64,000 nucleotides of DNA. It comes from Nyssa sinensis (Eukaryota > Streptophyta > Magnoliopsida > Cornales > Nyssaceae). A program made the translations under genes and the position numbers. The DNA is taken from positions 7,989,387 through 8,053,386 of the forward strand of contig CM018051.1 of assembly GCA_008638375.1 (NCBI GenBank), read 5' to 3'. Numbering within the stretch: the stretch's first letter is position 1; the number at the start of each line of letters is the position of its first letter. Under the pieces are notes generated by a model that was not told the DNA's origin, did no database searches, and worked only from the letters and a program-made list of their open reading frames with translations. Positions 1-10,227 of the stretch are shown piece after piece.

Positions 1-3000
1 ACACCTCCACTGACCCATGCGAGGGCCCTTATCTAAAAGTATTAGCAAGCCCACACTGTTGGCTGACATACCAAACATGTACCTGGCAATAATAGTAAGA
101 AACAGAAAAGAGGATATCAAACACCTATGATGAATCCAGACTACATAATTTCGTTAACTTGCTATCAGTTGTGAAAGAAAAAATGGAAAAATAACTAGAG
201 AAGTTTGAATCACATACAACTAATTTATAAAGCATAAATGACTTTATTATATTGCATTAGTTCATTAACTGACAAATTAATAGAAAGTCTCCAGATAAGA
301 GGTATTCACAGGATAATCACCAAACATCTAAAATATCCTAAATAGTTCCAACATGAACTGTGCTTGTTTTCTAACAGGTGTTTCTCCTACTTAAAGTCAA
401 ATTCTCTTATCTCTTCCAAAATATCCTAAATAGTCCCAACAGTGACCCGTGCCTATGTTTTTCTAACAGGAGTTTTCCCCAACTTAAAGTCAAATTCTCT
501 CCCCCTTTCCCCCAAATCAACCCCCAATTTCTTGTATTTTATAGTTACTATTGGCATGTTGCTATTTTCACATATTGTCTCAATAATTATTTATTTGTGG
601 TACCAAAATATTGATAAATTCTGAGTTTGACACTAAATTAATATTCTCAAAGGGCACCTACCATTTTTTTTTTTAAAAAAAATTAACCTACCAAAAAAAT
701 ATCCTCAAAAAGAGACTTTCTAATTTAAAGAGAAAGTTTGAAACCTATTCCAACTAAGGCACAATTTCATGTCTTAGAATCACACAAAATTTGATTCATA
801 TTCACTTACCAAAAATAAAAGATTCATATTCAGATATTCAAAATCACTTTTGTGGTATATTTCTGGGGTACAACTCATCAAAAGGCTGACTCGGTGACTA
901 TAATAGTATGATCAATGAGGTAGTCTTGAATAAGGTACAACATGAAGGAAATAAAACTGCTAGTTACAGAACAAGATCAATTATCAACAAGATATACTCA
1001 CTTGCTTTGACGTGCTTTCTTTCTCCAGAAAATGAAGGACACGATCCACTGAACAAATACATGAATAGGATGATAGATATAAGTACCAACACAGCAAAGT
1101 CATATGGCAGGATGCTTGGACTGGAAGAAACTATAAACTGGCACATAGCTATAATTACCATACTTAAATTTTATATATGGCTTATGATGTTACCACATAG
1201 TATAAAAAAACTACCAAACGAGACATTAATTCCACAAACAAAATCCAACAAGTAAAGGTCCACAAAAAATGCATGAAATGACAAGCTATATCTTAGCAAA
1301 ACTCACCCCTAAACCAAATAATGGGCAACTTCCAACATTTTAAATCTATGTACCTGCTAACAAGACTTGGGGTCCCAAAAAAATGTCAAAAAAAAACCAA
1401 GCAAGAGAGAAAACAAGAACCCTATTATCATCACCAGAGGAGTACGCATGCAGCTACAAACTTAGAAGTGTTTCAATATAAAAAAATAAAAAATAAATTT
1501 ACGGAGGGCATAAATTAGGAGCCTTACATGCTTGACAAGAGCAAAAGTCAGAAGGAAAAAACACCTCTTTTGTGCTTTACAAGGAAAGAAGCTAACTTCT
1601 AACAAAGGCTGTTGAGAGTTCTCTCTGCTAGGTGATTTCATGGACAAACAGGCTAACAACTGCTAAAGGGGGAAGTGGCGTATGATCATGCAGCACAATC
1701 CCACAGCTCAGCCAGTGAAGGTACGATGCCAATTGAGCGGATCTGATTTATGAGGTGAGCCTGAGCTCAGTCTGTATAGAAAGTCTCTTAGCACAAGCAT
1801 GGCTCAGTACAAATTAAGTTCACATCCTTCACTCGCAGCTCTGTCCATTTTATATGAGCCTTGGGCCAACTTTAAATGTTATAATTCAAACTCTTACCAC
1901 TTAAAGGAAACAACTTTTATCTTAGAAATGCAATGTATATATATAATTTATATCCAAGTCAAATATGATACTTTTTGCAATTTGTACTTCTTTGTTTCAG
2001 GATTCAGTCTAAGGGGCCAACAACTCCTTTAATTGGACTCAAAGGATGCTAGAGTCAAACTTGAGCATCAACGAGGAGGATCGTAATATAGGTGCAGCCA
2101 CAGACATGAACCATTCACTGCGGCAAAGTCCATCCACTGTATTCACATTTCACAAGTGCATGAGGTGGAGAACTATCTTGAGTACCAGAACTTTATATGT
2201 ATGGCAAATGTAAGAACTGTCATTCACACCCTTTCTTGCCCACAGGTCTACACCCAACACATTTTCACAACCATACGCCATCAATTTGCTTTAGGCTTCT
2301 TTCTTAAAGGGTGTTACGGCATGCTTGAGAAAAATGAACTCGAGTGGATTCCAAGTGGAAATTAAGCTGGAAATGGAAATACTACTAGATGAAAAACAAC
2401 ATAAGAAAGAATGGATTCAAAGTTTCACATTTTCTATCAACAACTTCTCGTAGAATGATGCTCATGGGTAAGAATATCAACTTCACATACAATTATACAG
2501 CTAATACTAGAACTTAATGTCAACCACAAGGATAATTACTAAGAATATCCAAGAGCTAAACCTGATTAAATTAAGTCTATATAATCGATGCAAATATATG
2601 AAATCCTAAGAGAGTGCTACTAGGATAAAGAAGAAAAGAATGATGATTGAGGCTGTAATTAAAGACATGATTACCATTACTTGATAGAAAATATGGTCCA
2701 GAACAAAGTAGAATATATATATATATATATATATATATTCACATACATACTATGAAGCACGGACACTCTATTTTGTCTCATGTGTCCGTGTCGGACACCG
2801 ACACTCTTGGACACTTCCCGGATACGTGTCGGACACTTGAATCATGGATGTTGATGATTAAATGAAGAAGTTATTTAATTTTAATTAATGGTTTTGTTAT
2901 TTTAATATCTTAATAATTTTTTTATGATTTGTATATTTCTATACCAATTTTAATTACAATAATATTAAAATTTTATTATATGGTCATATTAAAAAATATA

Positions 3001-3122
3001 AAAAATTTATATATATTCAACGTGTCCCTGACGTGTCCTACTTTTTTTAAAAATAACGTGTCTGTGTGTTCGTGTCGTGTGTCGAATCCATGTCCCGTGT
3101 CCGTATCCGTGCTTCTTAGTAT

Positions 3123-3201
<79 letters not shown>

Positions 3202-5008
3202 ATAAAAAAAAGGTCGGAACAGTGGAATATGGTTTTATAAGTATTTGGCTGTCCTCCTCTGCCAAGAAGAAAAGCTGCTGCTGAAGTTCTGTATCTGCTT
3301 TTGTACAACACACCAGACAACAGACCAGTTTATTCATTTTCCATGAGAGATTGGAATAAAAAGATTAAAAATTTGCAGAACTCATTTATTTTCTATTATC
3401 TAAGCAATAGATCTACTCCTACGATTCAGTTATTAACTACATAATGCATATCAACAGATAGCTTACACATATAGACAGAAAATGTTATACAATACCAGGA
3501 ATGGTCAGAATGCATAGATGAGATAAGACACAACCCCATACACACCATGGAAGTTAGTAAAATATGCAAGATTAATTGTTCATCAGCACTACTATTTATA
3601 TCACCTTGAATATTGACATGACGGAAAAGCTTCCTATAAGAGATGACTTCTTCACAGGGGTCCTTCTTACTGGTGACATTTCTTTACACAGATGTTGAGC
3701 TATCTCCTTCAACAATACCAGTTGTGCCTTATCAGTCCTCATAGAAATGAGTGTCTGCCTCATTGTTTCTCTATCAGCCTCGAGTGCCTGAAGCCTCACG
3801 TACAGCTTCTTGATCTGGGGATCATCTATATCTGCTTGACTCAGCGACTCCTTTGGAGTAGTTATATAATCGTCACTCGTTCCAATAGAAACATTGGGCT
3901 CTGCAACACCATTATATGGTACTCCTTGATATATGGAATCGATGGTATAGACTCTGTCACTCATGTCGTCTCCAATTTCTGATGCATTATCCACCTTTCT
4001 CAAATTAGAGAAGTCCTCCGTCTTTGTGTACTCCATCTTCCTGAGACTGCTACCAAGCCCTGGAGAATCTGGAGTGAAATCTGGACCCGTTTCTTTAGCT
4101 GGTGCGAAGAATGAACCTGAACTATCAGTGGAAAACCTCCTAAAATGCCTACGCCGCCTAGGAGACTGACCGACTATCACCTTTTCAAGCACGTTCTTTG
4201 TACTAGGAAGCTCCCCATCTGGGTGAATGTGACTAGGGCTTCTTTCCAGTTGATTAATCCTGTATTCCAATTCCTTCAAACTTCCCCTCGAAGGTGGAGT
4301 TTCACCAAATGCATATTTTTCAACATCAGCTGCATCATTGTCAAGATCCAAATAAACTTGGTTCTCATTCAAGTTGCACTTTAGTGGGGGATAATCATAT
4401 TTGGGGAAATCAAATTGGGAATCAAGGTTATCTACCACACTGTGATTACGACTTGTGCTACGTCCCTCCCCATCTGCCTCAACCTCTGTAAGCCCATAAC
4501 TCATCATCCTGTGTTTATAAGCCTGCACCTCACAAGAGAGAGATCGAATAGCCTGCTCTCTCTTATACAACAAGTCCTCCAACCCAAAAAACTCCTGCTG
4601 GTCATGTGCCATCTTCTCCTCTGCAAACCGCTTGAATTGCCGGGCCTCCATTTGAATCTCAGCCTTTTCCCGCTGCAACCTCAACATCATTGACATGGCC
4701 TCATTTGCAGCCGATGATGACGCATTTCTCTCCTCCTCTAATTCAATAGAAAGATCTTGTATGGTATGTTGTTGGCCGCTAACCATTTCACGCAACGCAA
4801 CACATTCATTCTCAACTTCGACTCTAGCAACATGCTGAAAATTGAAACCTGGTATAACAAACTTATTGCCTCCCTCAAACTCATCAAGCTTTCTTTTCAC
4901 AGACCGAAGCGAGGTCCCTGAATAAGAACGGTTCATCAATGAACAACTACATCCACAATCACAACATTTGACCAGACTCGTCGAAGGTGGCGTACTTTCT
5001 AAATCCAT
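1..5008 (-). CDS. MYOB7: Myosin-binding protein 7-like (GTD-binding/DUF593), 3' end cut by window
   Basis: Three exons on the minus strand: 5008-3605, 1048-1002 (47 bp) and 82 to beyond position 1. Donors are GTGATA and GTGAGT; both acceptors end in AG; frames join exactly (phase 0, then phase 2). At least 511 residues are visible. After a Cys-rich N-terminus (CCDCGCSCS, about residues 15-23) comes a coiled-coil GTD-binding domain (about residues 61-172), then a long Ser/Pro-rich polar linker and a second helix (LYVRLQALEADRETM). Exon 2 encodes a short hydrophobic WIVSFIFWRKKAR segment; exon 3 encodes YMFGMSANSVGLLILLDK and GQWRC. MYOB proteins are known receptors for myosin XI on vesicles. 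I chose the ATG at 5008 (MDLES) because family members start similarly; an in-frame ATG at 5074 adds 22 residues and is the alternative. Without splicing, exon 1 would stop two codons past the donor. Family assignment is firm; subtype 7 rests on recalled family sequences. Confidence 0.9.
2754..3115. mobile_element. Fold-back (MITE-like) element in MYOB7 intron 1
   Basis: The segment starts GAAGCACGGACAC and ends with the imperfect inverse, GTCCGTATCCGTGCTTC. Both arms carry clustered copies of GTGTCGGACAC-type palindromes (for example near 2786-2850 and 3020-3110), with an AT-rich centre. It has no coding capacity. The structure fits a non-autonomous DNA transposon with long degenerate inverted repeats. 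I could not define a target-site duplication, so the superfamily is open. Confidence 0.6.
3121..3201. repeat. Compound microsatellite (CA)n(TA)n(GA)n
   Basis: Three adjoining dinucleotide runs directly next to the right arm of the fold-back element, inside MYOB7 intron 1. All open frames reading through it (poly-Ile/Tyr, Val/Cys, Leu/Ser) are artefacts. Confidence 0.95.
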
Positions 5009-5770
5009 AAACCAATACGCATTCAGATTCAACCAAATTGAATAAAACCACAACGATCTCTTTATATGTACCAAATCAAGAATTTGAGGAAAGTGTTAAA
5101 ATCCAAGCTCTCAAACCCTCTCCCCTGAATCTATATATTTATTCAATCATGTAATTCCCTCCCTCATTCCTACCAATCCACCAATCCCTCAGATCAACAA
5201 ATCAAGCACAAACTCCTACAAGCATCAAGAGAACCACAAAACCATAACCAAACAATACACGTATAAATATAAAAAAAAACAATTTTGATAATATTGTAAA
5301 GAGAAACAAGAGAAAATAGAGATATATGGGCATACCCTGTAGGAGTTTCAGGAATAGAAGGGAGAAATGAAGCTCATGGTAGAGGTGAATTTTCCCGGGA
5401 AAACTTTTTCTCGCGAGATAATTTTCCTGAGAAAATATGGGACCTGAAGGCCCGGATTGAGGAACGCGAGGGAAAATGGAGAGAGAGAAGGGGGGAGGGA
5501 GAGAGGCAGAGAGGGATTTGAAACCCTAGATTTTGTATTTGTTTTGTGACTTTTGTTGCTTCGTGCAATTTTTTTTTTTTGGGCGAGAGAGAGAGAGAGA
5601 GAGAAAGAAGGGCCGAAAATGGTGAGATATTTGGAGGCAGAGTGACGACAGAGGGACGGATGGATTAAGACTATCAGAACTTCGTAATCTGTTGGAGTTT
5701 TGTCGGAGACTACAACTAATAACAGCTTCGTTTAAATCTTTGTGTTGGTTTTTTCTTGGGGCCATTCATC
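5009..5770 (-). promoter_or_regulatory. Upstream/5' UTR region of the MYOB7-like gene
   Basis: This is non-coding, with a purine-rich plus strand (pyrimidine-rich on the gene's strand) at 5470-5640, including a GA run near 5583-5602. On the minus strand a CTACAG/GGTATGCCC sequence near 5330-5345 could be the donor of a 5'-UTR intron, with pyrimidine-AG acceptors downstream. That UTR intron is inference only; no transcript evidence is available. No clear TATA box was identified. Confidence 0.4.
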
Positions 5771-5994
5771 CTATCCGTGTGGAATGATTCCACGGCCATC
5801 AAACTACCTAATTACAGGCTTTACAGCCATGTGATGTATCACCTATATTTATAACTATATCTATATCTATATCTATGTATCTTCTATATCTATATATATA
5901 TATATATATCCTAGTAAAAGTTTGGAAACCAAGGCTTACAAAAGGTCACCAAGAAAAAATATTGATCAATCTATCCATAGCAAAAATTTATCTT

Positions 5995-6400
5995 TAGATA
6001 AATTACACTAATCATCTTTAAAAATTTTTATAATTATATATATATTTTAAAATTCTTAAAATTACTTTGTCTTTTTTTTTTTTTAATTTTTATTGACAAA
6101 ATACGTATACTTCCCATCAAGTCTATTTTTATTTTCAAATTAATAAAAATTATTTTTTTCATTTTTTTATACATTTTTTGAATTTTGACTAATTTTTTTT
6201 TAATTTTTTTTTATATGAAATTAAATTTAAAATAAATAACTTATATTATTTTTTTTTTCAAAAATATTTATTTAAAAATAAAAAAAATTGATCAAAAGTG
6301 AAAAAATATAAAAATATAATAATAATAAAATAGACGTTTTTGTTATTTTGAGAAGAATTAGATCGAAGGAAATGTATGTATAATTTATCAATAAAAATAA
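5995..6400. repeat. Copy of dispersed AT-rich repeat family
   Basis: Begins AGATAAATTACACTAATC and runs through poly-T/A-rich text with phrases such as TTTATTTAAAAATAAAAAA and TTTTGTTATTTTGAGAAGAA. These recur at 7084-7330, 36251-37060, 41640-42020, 44060-44890 and 56145-56480, in both orientations. Confidence 0.5.
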
Positions 6401-6543
6401 AAAGGAACAGTACAATTTCAAAATATAAATTTTTTAAATTTTGCTTAGATTCAATTCCTATCTCAAAGATTACTAACCTATCAAAAAATAAAATAAAAAT
6501 AGAAGACTTTTATTTTCATATTTACGTTGCCTAATCTTAAAAT

Positions 6544-7017
6544 TAGGAATGGCAACGGGGCGGGGTGATCCTTCCTCAATCCCGATCCTATTTATATTTT
6601 GTACCCCCGACCCCGTCTTGCCTCGTTTGGAGGTTTACCTCGACCCTGACCCCTACGTCATTTATGTTCTCCAATTTCATCCCGAACCCCAATATATATA
6701 TTTTTTAAATAAGTTAAAACTTTTATTTTGATAAGTAAATTAATTTTTTTTGTACCAAAATAACTAATACAAAAAAATATATATGAGTGTGATATGAAAA
6801 ACCTTAAAACTAATTTTATATAGTGTTATTTATTGATAAATATAGTATATATAAAAATAAATAAAAAACTTAATATATAAACGGGGTGGGATCGGGATAG
6901 GGTGACCATCCCCCGAACTCAACGGAGTTTTAAAGCCATACCATGACACTTTTTATAAGCATCCCATACCTGTCCCATTAGGGGCAGGACGGGGTGAGAC
7001 AAATTGCAATATTCCTA
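6544..7017. mobile_element. Non-autonomous element with GGGGCGGGG-type ends
   Basis: The left end reads TAGGAATGGCAACGGGGCGG and the right end is the rough inverse (CGGGGTGAGACAAATTGCAA then ATTCCTA). The terminal TAGGAAT is exactly inverted. Internal GGGGTGGGATCGGGA blocks echo the ends. Elements with GGAATGGCAACGGGGCGGG ends are common in plant genomes and usually classed as hAT-type MITEs. No coding capacity is seen and the TSD was not resolved. Confidence 0.5.
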
Positions 7018-7083
7018 CTAAAAATTGAATAATGTTTTAATTATAACCATTAATATTTAAATAAGGTAAAAACTAAAAATAAA

Positions 7084-7330
7084 GATAAATTACATTAACT
7101 TCTCTTGATATTTCTGAAAATTGTACTGATCTTCCTTAACTTTTTTACTAAAATTACATTGACTTTTTCTATTTTATCTGACAAATTACAAATATTCATT
7201 TTCAGTCATTTTTTTTAAATGACAAAACTGTCCTCTCATGAATTTTTAAAATTTTGATCAATTTTTTTCTAATCTTTTTTAAGAATTTTTTTTTATTTCT
7301 AAAAACATGACATTGACATAATCTAGAAAA
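7084..7330. repeat. Copy of dispersed AT-rich repeat family
   Basis: Starts AGATAAATTACATTAACTTC and includes ATGACAAAACTGTCCTCTC, matching the layout of the copies at 5995 and 56145. It is truncated relative to the longest copies. Confidence 0.5.
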
Positions 7331-7649
7331 TGCACAGATCGCGCAAGAGCAATATGATTGAATAACAAAGATAAAGGTTATGCTGTAAAGGCTAAATAAA
7401 ATGAAACTTTAAGTGTTCAGTATATTGATTCTGTTCAAGCTATTGCAGTAAAGAATGAAAGGGGCATCTATAAAAACTAAGGCCCCATAGAGTTACAGTA
7501 AGGCTCTTCTCAAAGGATTGCTTTACAACAGATATGACCTATGTATAGATAGAGGAAATCATCCCTCATTCAAAAAATACAAGATCTGGCCCTCTCCGGA
7601 AATAAAACATGCACATGTGAGCTATCAAAAAGAGTTTAAACATCCATCA

Positions 7650-10227
7650 TGCAACAAACCCAGGAAAGGGAAATTACTCATTGTCGTCCCCACTGGCCAT
7701 CTTTGTATGCCCGGAGTCATCTTGAGCATCACCACCACCATCACCATCATTATCTGCCTTCTTGTTGATGGTAACACTAATCTTGTTAGAATCATCTTGA
7801 GCGTCACCACCACCACCATCATCATCAGCCTTCTTGTTGATGGTAACACTAATCTAGTTCGAATTGCCCTAAGAATCGTCAATTTCACCCTGTATATGAA
7901 CCATCTCAACATTCACTCCCATCTGCTCTGAATTCAGTCTCCGAGCAAGAAGAGTATCTGAAAGCTTCAAGAAGCTCCTATGTTTGCAAAAACCAAGGGA
8001 TAAAATATAAGAAATTATAAAGCATGAATGGGAAGCACTTGACCATTAACTCAAATGGATAACTAACCTTAGATGGAGATGCTTACTCCTCATCACTCAT
8101 CACACTGACTTTGAGCCTCAGAAGAAGTCAAAGTCTCACCTTCAGAATGTCCTTTAGCCCAAGCCTAGAGAGAGGTCAAAAGAGTTGGAACATATATGGG
8201 ATAGTGATAGGGAAAAGAATGAGAACTAGTCCAGAGGACCAGAACTTACCAACTCCTCTTGAAGCTTCATGGACTCGGCAATAGCAGCATCACGAGCCTC
8301 TGCCATTGCCTCATACTCAGATCGCGGTATAAGCATCATGTTTGGATGATGGGTTGACTGAATGTTAACATAAGAAGCATAAAGCAACATTACAAAGAAG
8401 ATTTTAAATGATAAGAAGCTGAGATGGAGAACTCACCATCCAATGGGTTAAGACCTTGCTCCCGACTGTGAGTCTGCCCAAAAATCGGCTTACGTCCACA
8501 ATCCTCGCAATGGAATGAGCTGCAAACCACGAGGCATAGTCTACTCTCTCATCCATCACAAGATCATCAGCTGATCTTCCAAAACCTATAGCATCCTTGG
8601 GGGTTACTGTACTAGTACCATGTATCCTCTCAGGAGGAGGAAGAGGAACACGACAAGATAAACCTAATTGGCGTCGACACCTCTCCCCAAGATAGTGCTC
8701 CTAGGTGTCAACACCTGAGAAGGGCACCCTCTTCTCAGCAATAAGCTTGGCTGAGAGAATGGCTGTTGATCTGAACCCTGCGCTTCCCAGATAAGGTTGC
8801 CAGGTCACCTGGAAGGAGAAAGAGCAATACAAGACTTAAGAGAAACTAAAATATTCAACTTAAATGTAACAGACACGAACCTGGGCCTCATCAATGTAAT
8901 CCAACTGGCAACGAGCAGCAACAAAATCTGAGAAGTCGGCAGAGGAAGAAGTACAGGGAGGACTCCAGCGAATGGCCCTTGGGAAAACGTCCCCTATGGC
9001 AATATTTGGACGAAAGATGTTCAGATATTCAAAAGCCCAGAACTATGAAAGAAAGCAAAAGAGAATGATTCAACTAAAATATTTATAAAAAAATAAAAGA
9101 GGATTTTGTACAGTCTTGTACCAGAAGAAAAGGCCAAAACCCTGTAAACGCTCCCATCTCACCGGTTACCTTCCTCCTCATCCCAGCAAGGAAGGCTGCA
9201 TATGTCATCGCTCCCCAATCATAGGACCCCACTTCCTCAATTTGCTCAAGAAATTGGACAAACTCATGATTAATCACCAATCGGTTGTTGCTAAAGAAAC
9301 AACTACTGAGGAAATAGAGGAACAACTGGCGAAATAGGATCGCCTTTGCCTCATCACTGGCAGGGGCCAGGTTGACCTCCTCCATGGTGGGTGTAATGTT
9401 ACTTAGGCGAATCTTCCCCTCAGTAACAGCCTCTGTTCCAACTCCCAACAGTTCCAGGGCTCTACTCATCTCATACTTAGAGTTCATGTTGATATGTTGA
9501 CCCTGGAAACGCAAGCCAGTGATCATAGTCCAATCCAAAGGCGTGGGGCCAATCTCACAGCAGGGAAGATGAAGGGTGTTTGTCTCGCTGAACCACCTTT
9601 CCATCAAGGCTACCAAGTAAGCAAGTGGAATGTGCACAGCATCAATATTGAGAAAATCTCCAAACCCAGCTGCAGCAAATAGAGCCTTGTATTGGTCATG
9701 TGCCTGATGACACAATCTCACTGCTGTAAGCCAAGCACCTCAGAAGTTGAGGTTCTGAGTAAGAATACCCTGCAAATAATTAAAGAAAAAAGTATTGGGT
9801 ATTTGATTAATAGACAATAAGAGTAGTCAACTAACCAAATAAGTATCAGTACAGTAATCCTTACCCGTCCAGCCCTAGCATATACTGAGGGGTGATTTCC
9901 CAAATTACGGAGAAGTGGTGTGTCAGGGATGGCTCTCTCCTCGGGTGTCAGATCATCCTCAAGGAATTTCTTTGAGGCCTTTCTCCTCATTGACCCCGAA
10001 TTCTCACCCTCAGCCTCCTCCAAACAAGGTTCTCCCCCAAGAGGAATCACTTTAGATGAACTAACAACCCTACAAGGCTTCCTAACCCTTCGACCTCCCC
10101 GTTCCCCTCTAGATCTCCGCTTTACATAACTGCTGACAGGAGGAGGAATACTAGGAGCATCAATCGAAGGCTGCTGAACAGAATTATCACCTTCACAACC
10201 ACCAACAACAATTACAGAAGTCGACAT
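7650..10227 (-). pseudogene. Plant mobile domain (PMD/MAIN-like) pseudogene
   Basis: Exons recognised on the minus strand: 10227-9865 (ATG, basic low-complexity leader), 9769 to about 9122, 9042-8881, 8808-8437, 8357-8250, 8164-8093. Splice sites include GTAAGG, GTTCG, GTGAGT and GTAAGT donors with CAG/TAG acceptors. The domain shows ALMERWFSETNTLHLPCCEI, GPTPLDWTMITGL, FWAFEYLNIFRPN and DYASWFAAHSIARI, typical of the aminotransferase-like plant mobile domain (PF10536), a family shared by host genes and Mutator-like elements. Two in-frame stops fall where Trp is expected: TGA at 9740-9742 (context NLNF*GAWLTAVRL) and TAG at 8701-8703 (VDT*EHYLGERC). Splicing would not remove either. The exon-2 donor is uncertain (GTACAAG near 9122). 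Downstream, 7650-7990 encodes an acidic repeat (ISVTINKKADDDGGGDAQDD) with further stops, perhaps the old C-terminus. Call: recently dead gene; family firm, exact ends uncertain. Confidence 0.8.
7717..7866. repeat. Two-copy ~75-bp repeat encoding acidic peptide units
   Basis: TCATCTTGAGC recurs at 7717 and 7792, each followed by CACCACCACC tracts and CTTCTTGTTGATGGTAAC. On the minus strand each unit reads roughly ISVTINKKAD then a Gly/Asp-rich stretch, a 25-residue period. It is likely the low-complexity tail of the PMD pseudogene. Confidence 0.7.

Larger units (their letters stand above)
1049..3604 (-). other. Intron 1 of the MYOB7-like gene
   Basis: A 2,556-bp intron bounded by a GTGATA donor at 3604 and a TTGTTCAG acceptor ending at 1049. 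It holds a (TA)n tract near 2710-2738, a fold-back element at 2754-3115 and a compound microsatellite at 3121-3201. Short open frames inside it are not supported as coding. Intron 2 (83-1001, 919 bp) holds nothing I recognise. Confidence 0.8.
5771..7649. other. Intergenic, AT-rich, dispersed repeats
   Basis: No gene seen. It contains a (TA)n tract near 5850-5908, two copies of an AT-rich dispersed repeat beginning GATAAATTACA (about 5995-6400 and 7084-7330) and a G-rich-ended element at 6544-7017. Confidence 0.6.

Noticed and set aside
908..1255. Plus-strand 115-codon open frame
   Set aside because: It overlaps the minus-strand MYOB7 micro-exon and intron and shows no family signature.
2929..3337. 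Overlapping open frames rich in Ile/Tyr, Val/Cys or Leu/Ser
   Set aside because: They read through a dinucleotide microsatellite inside MYOB7 intron 1; the frames are artefacts of the repeat.
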